From JAENVT01 sp031404635 (GTDB lineage: Bacteria > Actinomycetota > Acidimicrobiia > Acidimicrobiales > Ilumatobacteraceae): a stretch of 21,418 nucleotides of DNA. The stretch is taken from contig JANNHY010000312.1 of the NCBI GenBank assembly GCA_031404635.1, forward strand, positions 1 to 21,418, written 5' to 3'. This document shows positions 7,959 through 14,722 of this stretch, piece after piece (the first letter of the stretch is position 1; every line of letters starts with the position of its first letter). A model generated the notes under the pieces. The model was given only the letters and a program-made list of their open reading frames with translations. It was not told the DNA's origin and did no database searches. The translations under genes and the position numbers were made by a program.

Positions 7959-8312
7959 ATGCCAATGCGTCAGGACTGCAAGAACTTCGAGAGCCGCACC
8001 TATCCGAACGGCGAGACGGTCCGCAAGTGCAATCTCGACTTGGCTCCCGACGCGCCGTGGCGTTGTCCCGAGCATTGTCAGGCATTCGAACCGCGAATGG
8101 ACGCCGGCTGGACCTACGGCTCGATGGTCGCCCCGCCCACTCCGACGGAACCACCTGGGCTCGACGATGGAAGTGCTGCGGCTATCCTCGACGAGGCGGA
8201 GAACTTCCTCAACACGATTGGGCCGCAGGTCATGGCCGAGGCGGGTAGCCGCTCGCAGCCGCCGCGCAAGAAACGCATGCGCCGGCTCCTCCGCCGCTTC
8301 CGCGACGACTAA
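7959..8312 (+). CDS. Small conserved Cys4 protein in the SUF locus
   Basis: A 117-residue protein of unknown function. Its N-terminal ~43 residues carry four cysteines at positions 7, 24, 36 and 40 (DCKNFESRTY..., KCNL, WRCPEHCQAFEPR), spaced like a small metal- or cluster-binding module. The middle is Pro-rich, then a helix follows (about 73-95), and the tail is strongly basic (KKRMRRLLRRFR). I believe similar proteins occur in related Actinobacteria, but I know no function. The gene lies between sufB and sufD, on their strand, ending 99 nt before sufD; a family 2 hairpin starts 4 nt after its stop. A role in Fe-S assembly, or zinc binding, is inference from position and cysteines. Confidence 0.8.
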   Translation: MPMRQDCKNFESRTYPNGETVRKCNLDLAPDAPWRCPEHCQAFEPRMDAGWTYGSMVAPPTPTEPPGLDDGSAAAILDEAENFLNTIGPQVMAEAGSRSQPPRKKRMRRLLRRFRDD

Positions 8313-8316
8313 CGCG

Positions 8317-8363
8317 TTGTGGAGTGTTTGGGGCCACCCACGTGGGCACGAAACACTCCACAA
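8317..8363. repeat. Hairpin repeat family 2, copy A
   Basis: A 47-bp palindromic element. The outer stem is a perfect 13 bp (8317-8329 with 8351-8363, arm TTGTGGAGTGTTT), and the loop contains a second palindrome CCCACGTGGG (8337-8346). Two related copies lie at 18963-19009 and 19017-19058. It begins 4 nt after the stop of the Cys4 gene, so it could end that transcript before sufD. Confidence 0.85.
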
Positions 8364-8380
8364 GGTCGGCGGCGTCGGGA

Positions 8381-8404
8381 TTAGCACTACGCGGGTAGTA
8401 GAAT
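8381..8404. promoter_or_regulatory. Putative SUF operator at sufD, overlapping its -10 box
   Basis: CACTA (8385-8389), six bases, then TAGTAGAAT (8396-8404) fits the sufC2 palindrome at 7 of 9 positions in each half. The -10 box TAGAAT (8399-8404) lies inside the right half and 7 nt before GTG 8412, so a bound repressor would block this promoter directly. The transcript is probably leaderless. Confidence 0.55.
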
Positions 8405-8411
8405 TTCAGCC

Positions 8412-9530
8412 GTGCTTGCGTTCTCGCCCGACGTGGTTGACCGCTCTGACCAGCTACGCAGGGCCGCTGCGGAGCGCGCTCAGGCGATGCCACTGCCCAC
8501 TGCCGAGCAGGAGGTGTGGCGATACAGCCGCATCGGCGACCTGCAACTCGACCGCTTTCACCCCGTCGCTCCGACCACCGCTGTGGCGGGAGCCAACGGG
8601 TATCTCGCCGATCGTCACGACTTCGATACCGGCGTGGTGCACGATGTTTTCGACGAGCTCAGCGCGTCGTTCTACGGCGAGACAGTGCTGTCGGTTCCTC
8701 GTGGCGTGCACGTCGAGGGATCGATTGTCGTCACCCACACGGTTCATGGCAACGACGAGGCCACCTTTCCGAGACTCGTAATCGATGCCGGTGAGAACAG
8801 CGAGGTCACCGTCGTCGAGCGGTTCGTGTCCGAGGGCGTCGGCGCGGCACTCGTCGTGCCTCGGCTGTTCGTGCGTGCGCAGCAAGCGGCGCGGGTCACC
8901 TATGTGGCGATCAACGAATTGAGCACGTCGGTCTGGCAGCTCGGGCATCAGCAAGCCATCGGTGAGCGTGACTCGAACACACTGATGGCCACGATCGCCC
9001 TCGGCGGCGAATATGCCAGGGTTCGCAGCGACGTCAAGGTCGTCGGCCAGGGCGCCAGTACTCGCCAGGTTGCCCTGTATTACGCCGACGGCACGCAGAT
9101 GCACGACTTTCGCACATTGCAGGATCACGTCGCCCCGCGCACGACCAGCGACTTACTGTTCAAGGGTGCCGTGCAAGACACGGCCAAGAGCGTGTACACC
9201 GGGCTGATTCGCATCGGTCACGAGGCCAAGGGGTCAGTGGCCTATCAGACCAACCGCAACTTGACCCTTAGCGCAGGTGCCTGGGCGGAGAGCGTTCCCA
9301 ACCTCGAGATCGAGACCAACGACGTGAAGTGCAGCCACGCCAGCACGATTGGCCCGATCGACGAGGAGCAGCGGTTCTATCTCGAAAGCCGTGGCATCCC
9401 GCCCGAGATCGCCGAACGCCTGGTGGTGTTGGGTTTCTTCGACGTGGTGCTCGCCCAGCTGCCTGTTGGTCCACTGGCCGCCGAGCTGCGAGCTCAAGTT
9501 GCCGCCAAACTCGATCGACGCAGCCGATGA
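8412..9530 (+). CDS. sufD: Fe-S cluster assembly protein SufD
   Basis: A 372-residue SufD, partner of SufB and SufC in the cytosolic SufBCD scaffold complex. The N-terminal helical part (LPTAEQEVWRYSRI) is typical, and the beta-helix core ends in the conserved NDVKCSHASTIGPID, EQRFYLESRG and a C-terminal helical LVVLGFFDVVL. Start GTG 8412 has no ribosome-binding site but a -10 box 7 nt before it. The stop overlaps the start of the Rieske gene (ATGA), and that gene overlaps sufC1 in turn, so the three are translationally coupled. No intein here, unlike SufB. Confidence 0.95.
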   Translation: MLAFSPDVVDRSDQLRRAAAERAQAMPLPTAEQEVWRYSRIGDLQLDRFHPVAPTTAVAGANGYLADRHDFDTGVVHDVFDELSASFYGETVLSVPRGVHVEGSIVVTHTVHGNDEATFPRLVIDAGENSEVTVVERFVSEGVGAALVVPRLFVRAQQAARVTYVAINELSTSVWQLGHQQAIGERDSNTLMATIALGGEYARVRSDVKVVGQGASTRQVALYYADGTQMHDFRTLQDHVAPRTTSDLLFKGAVQDTAKSVYTGLIRIGHEAKGSVAYQTNRNLTLSAGAWAESVPNLEIETNDVKCSHASTIGPIDEEQRFYLESRGIPPEIAERLVVLGFFDVVLAQLPVGPLAAELRAQVAAKLDRRSR

Positions 9531-9844
9531 GCACCGTGGTCTGCGCTCTCGCCGATCTCGCCCCGAACAGCGCGACCCGGTTCGAGGTCGCCGGTCGCGC
9601 TGTGGCGGTAGTGCGCATCGGTGACGACGTCTACGCCATCGGCGATACCTGCAGCCACGCCGACTTCTCGTTGAGCGAGGGTGAGCTGTGGTGCGATACC
9701 AAAGAGATCGAATGCTGGAAGCACGGCAGCACGTTCAGCCTCGAGACCGGCGAGCCGCAGACCCTGCCGGCCACCATGCCCGTACCGGTGTACGTCGCCC
9801 GAGTGGTCGACGGCGTCATCGAGATCGACCTGGAGGATCAGTGA
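9527..9844 (+). CDS. Rieske [2Fe-2S] ferredoxin of the suf cluster
   Basis: A 105-residue non-membrane Rieske protein. The cluster ligands are C42-S-H44 and C63-W-K-H66, giving the two-Cys, two-His pattern with the usual spacing. The gene is wedged between sufD and sufC1 with 4-nt overlaps at both ends, an arrangement that I recall from other actinobacterial suf operons. It probably carries electrons for cluster assembly or for an unknown oxygenase; the fold resembles the small ferredoxins of dioxygenase systems such as NirD/BphF. No transmembrane anchor. ATG 9527 is fixed by the overlap and by the length of the family. Confidence 0.93.
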   Translation: MSTVVCALADLAPNSATRFEVAGRAVAVVRIGDDVYAIGDTCSHADFSLSEGELWCDTKEIECWKHGSTFSLETGEPQTLPATMPVPVYVARVVDGVIEIDLEDQ

Positions 9845-10611
9845 GCACCCTCGAAATCCGCGACCTGGCAGCGTCGGTGGCCGGCAAGACCATTCTCAAC
9901 GGCATCGACCTGACGGTGCGCTCTGGCGAGGTGCACGCAGTGATGGGTCCAAACGGCGCCGGCAAGAGCACCCTGTCGGCGGTCGTGATGGGAAAACCCG
10001 GCTATGAAGTGATCTCGGGGTCAGTGCTGCTCGATGGCATCGACATGCTGGCCCTTCCCAGCTGGCAGCGCGCCCAGGCCGGATTGCACCTCGTGCTGCA
10101 ATACCCGACCGAAGTTCCCGGTGTTCAGCTCATCGACGTTATGCATCACGCGTTCGCTGCTCGGGGGATGACGACGGCCGATCTCGACGGTCGGCTCCAC
10201 GCCGAAGCGGCGCGGATCGGGTTGGACGCGGCACTGCTCGGGCGAGCGCTCAACGTCGATCTCTCCGGTGGCGAGAAGAAGCGCAACGAGACGCTGCAGG
10301 TGGCGATGCTGAAGCCGAAGATCGTGATCCTCGACGAACTCGACTCCGGTCTCGACATCGACGCCTTGCGTGATTGCGCGCACCGGATCGAGGCGTTGAC
10401 CAACGAGCAGAACATCGGTGTGTTGGCCATCACCCACTACAACCGGCTGCTCGAGGTACTGCGGCCCGACCACGTGCACATCATGGTGAAGGGGCGAATC
10501 GTGTCGTCGGGCGGGCCCGAGCTGGCCGATCAGCTGGAGATCGATGGCTACGCCGCGTTCGCGGGCAACGACGAGCCATCCGGTGACGCCCTGGCCGACC
10601 TTTTCGGGTAG
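9841..10611 (+). CDS. sufC: SufC ATPase, copy 1 (divergent paralogue)
   Basis: A 256-residue ABC-type ATPase that powers SufB/SufD. Walker A GPNGAGKS (36-43), Q-loop Gln87, signature LSGGEKK (141-147), Walker B IVILDE (161-166) and switch His199 are all present, so it should hydrolyse ATP. Compared with copy 2 at 18121, the segment before the signature is ALNVDLSGGEKKR rather than YLNEGFSGGEKKR, Walker B continues LDSGLD rather than TDSGLD, and a C-terminal tail of ~18 residues (GNDEPSGDALADLFG) is added. Start GTG 9841 overlaps the Rieske stop. It is the last gene of the sufD-Rieske-sufC unit. Confidence 0.94.
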   Translation: MSTLEIRDLAASVAGKTILNGIDLTVRSGEVHAVMGPNGAGKSTLSAVVMGKPGYEVISGSVLLDGIDMLALPSWQRAQAGLHLVLQYPTEVPGVQLIDVMHHAFAARGMTTADLDGRLHAEAARIGLDAALLGRALNVDLSGGEKKRNETLQVAMLKPKIVILDELDSGLDIDALRDCAHRIEALTNEQNIGVLAITHYNRLLEVLRPDHVHIMVKGRIVSSGGPELADQLEIDGYAAFAGNDEPSGDALADLFG

Positions 10612-10635
10612 GTCAAACGATTCAATTGGCGTTTT

Positions 10636-10667
10636 GGCCCCGCCCGTCGAAGCGGCGGTTGGTGGCC
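10636..10667 (+). terminator. Hairpin downstream of sufC1
   Basis: An interrupted stem: GGCC (10636-10639) with GGCC (10664-10667), and CCGCC (10640-10644) with GGCGG (10654-10658). It begins 25 nt after the sufC1 stop. There is no T-run, so termination is only a possibility. Confidence 0.3.
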
Positions 10668-10892
10668 AGGCATCACTGCCGGTGGTCGCTCGTTCGAAGC
10701 ATTCCCCCTGCGCTGGTAGCAATCCGCGCTCGGATGCCCTGGCCAGCGCGGTTCGCTTGATGAAGTCCTGAAAATGACTTAAGGATCGCCGCGCGCCGCC
10801 GATGGTTTTGGCGCGTATAACAAGGGTGCACGGTGGAGGTGAACGGCGGACGCCACGGTGCTATGGACGGAACGCCGACGAGGAGGGCGCAT
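10668..10892. other. Intergenic stretch between sufC1 and the micro-peptide genes
   Basis: No gene found in these 225 bases. A TATAAC at 10816-10821 could be a -10 box for the peptide operon, with a leader of about 65 nt, but no -35 element lies at the right distance. I looked for a c-di-GMP riboswitch, because a GGDEF-EAL gene lies downstream, and saw none. Confidence 0.4.
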
Positions 10893-10985
10893 ATGCGTCA
10901 GCAAGCAAAGTCCACCATGTTCCGGCTGGCGCCGGTTGTGATGCTCATCATCACCGTCGCTGCGCCGAGAAAGTGGAGTTCATGA
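10893..10985 (+). CDS. KWS micro-peptide 1 (30 residues)
   Basis: A very short ORF with a strong ribosome-binding site (GAGGAGGG, 10880-10887, 5 nt before ATG). The peptide has a basic N terminus (RQQAKSTMFR), a hydrophobic stretch (LAPVVMLIITV) and ends VAAPRKWSS. The two following ORFs end SVGAPFKWS (plus a tail) and SVGAPWKWS, so the ending A-P-x-K-W-S is shared. Its stop overlaps the start of peptide 2 (ATGA). The shared ending, the good ribosome-binding site and the coupling argue that it is real. Function unknown: secreted or membrane signal peptide, or small membrane toxin, are options. Confidence 0.7.
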   Translation: MRQQAKSTMFRLAPVVMLIITVAAPRKWSS

Positions 10986-11101
10986 AAACCATCAAGCACA
11001 CCCCGGTGCGTATCGCTGCGGCCATTGCAACATTCGTTGCCTTGACATCATCGGTCGGCGCCCCTTTCAAGTGGTCAATGATGTTCTGGGAGGTGTTGTG
11101 A
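10982..11101 (+). CDS. KWS micro-peptide 2 (39 residues)
   Basis: Thirty-nine residues: basic N terminus (MKTIKHTPVR), Ala-rich hydrophobic segment (IAAAIATFVALTSSV), GAPFKWS, then a tail MMFWEVL. It is a clear paralogue of peptide 3 (shared TPxR, AAAIATFVAL, SSVGAP and KWS). The frame is open upstream to 10802, but the paralogy starts at this ATG, which overlaps the stop of peptide 1. The ribosome-binding GGAG (10975-10978) lies within the KWS codons of peptide 1. The region before GAP looks like a signal peptide, though a Pro directly after the Ala would hinder ordinary signal peptidase. The tail codons also provide the GGGAGG used by peptide 3. Confidence 0.75.
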   Translation: MKTIKHTPVRIAAAIATFVALTSSVGAPFKWSMMFWEVL

Positions 11102-11196
11102 AGAATTTGACGTACACCCCAATGCGGGCCGCTGCGGCCATAGCAACTTTCGTTGCTTTGATCTCATCGGTCGGCGCCCCATGGAAATGGTCCTGA
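11098..11196 (+). CDS. KWS micro-peptide 3 (32 residues)
   Basis: Thirty-two residues starting at GTG 11098, which overlaps the stop of peptide 2; GGGAGG at 11088-11093 is the ribosome-binding site. Layout: KNLTYTPMR, Ala-rich hydrophobic AAAAIATFVALISSV, then GAPWKWS at the very end. It differs from peptide 2 mainly at the N terminus and by lacking the tail, so the two arose by tandem duplication. A GC-rich hairpin follows 8 nt after the stop. No known family recognised. Being the shortest form, it best shows the conserved end that may be the working part. Confidence 0.75.
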   Translation: MKNLTYTPMRAAAAIATFVALISSVGAPWKWS

Positions 11197-11204
11197 GCTG
11201 AACA

Positions 11205-11237
11205 GCGGCGCGGGCACTGATACAGCGCCCGCGCCGC
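11205..11237 (+). terminator. Strong GC hairpin after the micro-peptide genes
   Basis: Perfect 11-bp stem GCGGCGCGGGC (11205-11215) with its complement (11227-11237) and an 11-nt loop. No T-run follows. It lies between peptide 3 and the GGDEF-EAL gene and could be a terminator or partial attenuator that makes peptide mRNA more abundant than the downstream message. Confidence 0.55.
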
Positions 11238-11280
11238 ACACGCTCTATCTCGATTCGTTCTAGACCAAGGAACTACTCAC

Positions 11281-13311
11281 GTGCCGGATTGCTCGACGAA
11301 CAAGGACTCGCGACACAGGGTTGTCGACGCCTATGTCGGCGTAGTCGCCATAGTCGCTCTTGCCCTGACAGGCCTTGTCTACGCCCTGGGCCCAGACGAA
11401 GTGATCCCGCCGTCAAACGGGATCTATGTCGCCATCTTCTGCGGGTTACTGTTCATCGGCGAGACCAGAACCAATTGGTTCCGATTCGGCGACGGCGGCC
11501 AAGTCACGCCCGGGTGGGCGTTCGCGTTCAGCATCGTGCTGCTCGGATCACCGATCGTCGCGATCTCGGCGATGGCTGCATGCACGCTGTACGTGGATCT
11601 GCGCGATCGCAAGTCGTTGACCAAGATCGTCTTCAACGCTGCGCAGATCACCGCATCACTCGCAGCCGGTGCACTGGTCCTGCAATTGTTCGGTCTGAGT
11701 TCGCCGATCACCGAAGCCGGCAAGCTGTCGTACCGATGGGGGATTGGAATCGTCGTCGCCGGTGCCTTGGTGTTCACCGCCAATGGGCTGCTGACATGCG
11801 TCGTCTTGTCGCTGCACTACAAGACCAGCCTGCGCTCGATGATGAACCGCAGCTTCTTTCTCAGCATCTCCGCCGACGGGGCGTTGCTGGCGCTGTCGCC
11901 GATCTTCGTGGTAGCGATTGAGTACAGCCTGTTGATGCTCCCACTGTTGGGCGTGACGGCGCTGTTGATCTACCAAAGCACGCAACAGGCGTTGAAGCGT
12001 GCTCACGAGGCCAATCACGACGGTCTCACCCACCTGCTCAATCGACGCACGTTCGAAAATCACCTCTCGGGATTCGTCGAATCGAACCTCGCCGACGACA
12101 TTCATGGAGCGGTCTTGCTGTTGGATCTCGACGGCTTCAAGGAGATCAACGACCGGCTTGGTCACCAGACAGGCGACAGGGTTCTGCAAGGAATCGCCGA
12201 TCAGCTCACCCGGTCGGCGCCCGAGGCGGCGGTCGTCGCCCGCCTCGGTGGCGACGAGTTCGCCGTCTTGATTCCTGATGTGGGCTCGGAGGAATCGACC
12301 ATGGCGATCGTCGAGCAACTCCGCGACGAGCTGACCCGGCCAATCGTCGTCGACGGATTCCCGCTGTCGGTCGGAGTGAGCATCGGCCTGGCCTTCGTGC
12401 CGATCCACGGGCGCACACCGGAAGATCTCTTGAGTTCTGCTGACGTCGCCATGTACCGCGCCAAGCGCTACCGCACCGGTGTCGAGAGCTACAAGGCGCT
12501 CGGCTCACGGCCCGAGCGTGGACGCCTCGGTCTGCTCCGCGAGTTGTCGAACGCGATAACGGCCGATCAGTTGAAGATCCACTATCAGCCGCTGACACGT
12601 TTCCTGGATGGCACCCCGAACGCGATGGAGGCGCTGTTGCGTTGGCAACACCCGACCCTCGGACAGGTGCCTCCGGGTGACTTCATCACCCTTGCCGAGC
12701 ACACCGATCTCATCGGTCCCTTGACGCAGTTCGTGCTGACCCAGGCGACCTCCGATGCGCGTGCTGTCGATCGGTTCGATATGCGACTGTCGATCAACGT
12801 CTCGGCTCGCAACCTTCAGGACCGGCGGTTCCCGTCGAGTGTGCTCAAAGCGTTGGACGAGGCCGCTCTCAGCCCGTCCCGCCTCGAGTTGGAGATCACC
12901 GAAAGTGCCATTGCCAGTGAGCCCGAGCGCAGCCTGTTCGCCATCAGTGCACTGCGTGAGGCCGGCGTGAGTGTGGCGATCGACGACTTCGGCACCGGTT
13001 ACTCGTCGTTCAGCATGCTCCGCAGTTTCACTGTCGACCGTCTGAAGATCGACGGCAGCTTCGTCAACGGGATCGCCAACAGCCAACGTCAGCAACATCT
13101 TGTCAAAGCGATCGTCGCCCTCGCCAAGGGGCTGGGCATCGAGACCGTCGCCGAGGGCGTCGAGACCGAGGAATCTTGGCTCACCCTCGCTGACCTGGGC
13201 TGCGACATGGCTCAAGGCTTCCTGATCTGCCGACCGGTGTCGTTGCCCGACTTGGTTGAATGGCTCGACATCCGCCGATCGATGTCGGCACTGGAACACG
13301 TGTCGTCATGA
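11281..13311 (+). CDS. Membrane GGDEF-EAL protein (c-di-GMP turnover)
   Basis: A 676-residue inner membrane protein. Residues ~15-230 hold about six to eight hydrophobic segments forming an N-terminal sensor of no named type that I can assign. The GGDEF domain (about 245-405) has NHDGLTHLLNRR, DLDGFKEIND and an intact GGDEF at 323-327; no RxxD inhibitory site is seen just before it. The EAL domain (about 415-665) keeps E450-A-L, IDDFGTG (567-573) and AEGVET, so both synthesis and breakdown of cyclic di-GMP are possible. GTG start with AAGGA upstream. It lies 84 nt after the micro-peptide genes, on their strand; its stop overlaps the next gene's start (ATGA). Its membrane domain could sense an external signal. 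Confidence 0.93.
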   Translation: MPDCSTNKDSRHRVVDAYVGVVAIVALALTGLVYALGPDEVIPPSNGIYVAIFCGLLFIGETRTNWFRFGDGGQVTPGWAFAFSIVLLGSPIVAISAMAACTLYVDLRDRKSLTKIVFNAAQITASLAAGALVLQLFGLSSPITEAGKLSYRWGIGIVVAGALVFTANGLLTCVVLSLHYKTSLRSMMNRSFFLSISADGALLALSPIFVVAIEYSLLMLPLLGVTALLIYQSTQQALKRAHEANHDGLTHLLNRRTFENHLSGFVESNLADDIHGAVLLLDLDGFKEINDRLGHQTGDRVLQGIADQLTRSAPEAAVVARLGGDEFAVLIPDVGSEESTMAIVEQLRDELTRPIVVDGFPLSVGVSIGLAFVPIHGRTPEDLLSSADVAMYRAKRYRTGVESYKALGSRPERGRLGLLRELSNAITADQLKIHYQPLTRFLDGTPNAMEALLRWQHPTLGQVPPGDFITLAEHTDLIGPLTQFVLTQATSDARAVDRFDMRLSINVSARNLQDRRFPSSVLKALDEAALSPSRLELEITESAIASEPERSLFAISALREAGVSVAIDDFGTGYSSFSMLRSFTVDRLKIDGSFVNGIANSQRQQHLVKAIVALAKGLGIETVAEGVETEESWLTLADLGCDMAQGFLICRPVSLPDLVEWLDIRRSMSALEHVSS

Positions 13312-13883
13312 TCATCGTCGTCGCGTCGATCTTGGCGATCTTGACCGTCCCGCTGACAGGTGGCTCGCTGACGCGATTGGCCAGGCTGCCGATTCGCAAA
13401 GCATGGCTGGTGTGGCTCAGCATGGGACTGCAGGTGGGCATCACCCTGGTGCCGGGGTTCCCCAACTGGCTCGGCCAACCGCTGCACCTTTTCACCTTCG
13501 CGCTGTCGGCGGCGTTCATCTGGAGCAACCGTGGTCTCCCCGGTGCACTCTTCATCGCCCTTGGCGCAGCGTTGAACCTGGCGGCGATTGCTGCCAACGG
13601 CGGCACCATGCCGGCGTCGGAATGGGCGTGGCGCACTGCCGGATTCCCGACTCTCATTGGTGACTTCGAGAACTCGAATGTGATAACCGGGGCGCGGCTG
13701 TCGTGGCTCGGTGACGTCTTTGCGATCCCGAAGGGCTGGCCATTGAGCAACGTGTTCAGCGTTGGCGATGTCGTGATCGTGATCGCTATGACCTACCTCG
13801 CCCACACCTGGTGCCGCAGACCTTCGAGCGCCGTCGGCGACCCATGTGAGGTAACGGTCGAAGAAGTGGTTGCCGCCAACTGA
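13308..13883 (+). CDS. DUF5317-like membrane protein
   Basis: A 191-residue protein with about five hydrophobic segments (approx. 2-19, 30-46, 52-66, 72-88 and 152-167). The opening (LTVPLTGGSLTRLARLPIRKAWLVWLSMGLQV) and the N-terminal half fit the DUF5317 family of actinobacterial membrane proteins; the loop ANGGTMP is also typical as I recall it. Its ATG overlaps the GGDEF-EAL stop, so the two are translated together and might work together. The frame is open 48 nt further upstream, but within the previous gene. Function unknown; the name is from memory of the pattern. Confidence 0.65.
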   Translation: MIIVVASILAILTVPLTGGSLTRLARLPIRKAWLVWLSMGLQVGITLVPGFPNWLGQPLHLFTFALSAAFIWSNRGLPGALFIALGAALNLAAIAANGGTMPASEWAWRTAGFPTLIGDFENSNVITGARLSWLGDVFAIPKGWPLSNVFSVGDVVIVIAMTYLAHTWCRRPSSAVGDPCEVTVEEVVAAN

Positions 13884-13906
13884 CGCTCGGTGGTTCGTGT
13901 CGTGAC

Positions 13907-13912
13907 TACCTT
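13907..13912 (+). promoter_or_regulatory. Leaderless -10 box of the PCD gene
   Basis: TACCTT lies 6 nt before ATG 13919 with no ribosome-binding site between. It implies a new transcript for the PCD-YbaK pair. Confidence 0.4.
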
Positions 13913-13918
13913 TACAGC

Positions 13919-14161
13919 ATGACTTGGAACGAATCCGACGGTGCCCTTCAGGCGATATTCACCTTCGCCGACTTTGCCGAAGCGTTTGCATTCATGACCC
14001 GAATCGGCTTGGTCGCGCAGGAGCAGGGTCATCATCCGGATCTGTCGATCTCGTGGAACCGGGTGACCATCTCGATCACCACACATGACGCCGGCAACAC
14101 CGTGACCGACAACGACCGTAAATTGGCGGCGGCCATCGACGCCATGGGGCATCGTGAGTGA
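13919..14161 (+). CDS. Pterin-4a-carbinolamine dehydratase
   Basis: An 80-residue PCD/DCoH-fold protein. The active-site signature is present: H38-H39-P40 in EQGHHPDLSISWNRV and H56 in TTHDAGN, followed by a conserved Asp (TDND). PCDs dehydrate the 4a-hydroxy pterin made by pterin-dependent hydroxylases; in bacteria lacking those, the role is often unclear (molybdopterin-related roles have been suggested). It is short at the N terminus compared with typical members (~95-110 residues) but keeps the Trp and helix that open the domain. It overlaps the YbaK gene by 8 nt. No aromatic hydroxylase gene is near. Confidence 0.88.
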   Translation: MTWNESDGALQAIFTFADFAEAFAFMTRIGLVAQEQGHHPDLSISWNRVTISITTHDAGNTVTDNDRKLAAAIDAMGHRE

Positions 14162-14633
14162 CGTCCATGCAAACGTCACCCGGGTCGCCTCGGCTGCCGC
14201 CGCGTTCGGTCTCACCATCGTCCCCCATCGATTCCCCGAGGGCACGAAGACCGCTGCCGACGCCGCAGCGGCCATCGGAGTGCACGTCGGCCAGATCGTC
14301 AAGAGCTTGATCTTCGCTGTCGACGGCGAGGTCGTGCTGGCCTATGTCAGCGGCGCCAACCAACTCGATGAGCGGAAGTTGGCGCAGGCGGCCGGAGGGG
14401 CGAAGTGTGCTCGCGTCGATGCCGATACGGTCTACGAGAAGACCGGTTTCCCGATCGGAGGCGTGCCACCGTTCGGTCACTCGACACGTCTGCGGGTCTT
14501 CATCGACCCCGACCTACTTCAGTACGATGAGGTCTGGGCGGCTGCCGGCACATGGCACGATGTGTTCGCCCTGTCACCCGCCGACCTCGAACGCGTGAGT
14601 GGCGGAACCGTGACCGACATCAAGCGCGGATGA
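14154..14633 (+). CDS. YbaK/ProX-type aminoacyl-tRNA deacylase
   Basis: A 159-residue YbaK-fold protein that probably removes a wrong amino acid from tRNA (for example Cys- or Ala-tRNA-Pro). Key features: HRFPEGTKTAADAAAAIGVHVGQIVKSLIF with the conserved Lys50, the AGGAKCARVD segment, and the GFPIGGVPPFGH loop, which is highly typical. Full length. Start GTG 14154 overlaps the PCD gene by 8 nt; coupling to it is likely. I do not assign a more exact substrate from sequence alone. Confidence 0.92.
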   Translation: MSDVHANVTRVASAAAAFGLTIVPHRFPEGTKTAADAAAAIGVHVGQIVKSLIFAVDGEVVLAYVSGANQLDERKLAQAAGGAKCARVDADTVYEKTGFPIGGVPPFGHSTRLRVFIDPDLLQYDEVWAAAGTWHDVFALSPADLERVSGGTVTDIKRG

Positions 14634-14709
14634 CCGCTGACTGTCTGAGAACAGCGCCACCACTGGGCGCCATCTTCCGTGACGCCAGCCGATAATCTCA
14701 CAGCGCTCA

Positions 14710-14715
14710 TAGAGT
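14710..14715 (+). promoter_or_regulatory. Leaderless -10 box of the HtrA-like gene
   Basis: TAGAGT lies 7 nt before ATG 14723 and no ribosome-binding site is visible. Confidence 0.45.
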
Positions 14716-14722
14716 CCTCATC

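Noticed and set aside
10668..10892. c-di-GMP riboswitch before the GGDEF-EAL operon
   Set aside because: I could not find the conserved GEMM core or its paired helices; a covariance search could settle this.
10802..10981. Longer version of micro-peptide 2 (99 codons from 10802)
   Set aside because: The extra part has no likeness to peptides 1 or 3, overlaps peptide 1 in another frame, and the paralogy begins exactly at ATG 10982.
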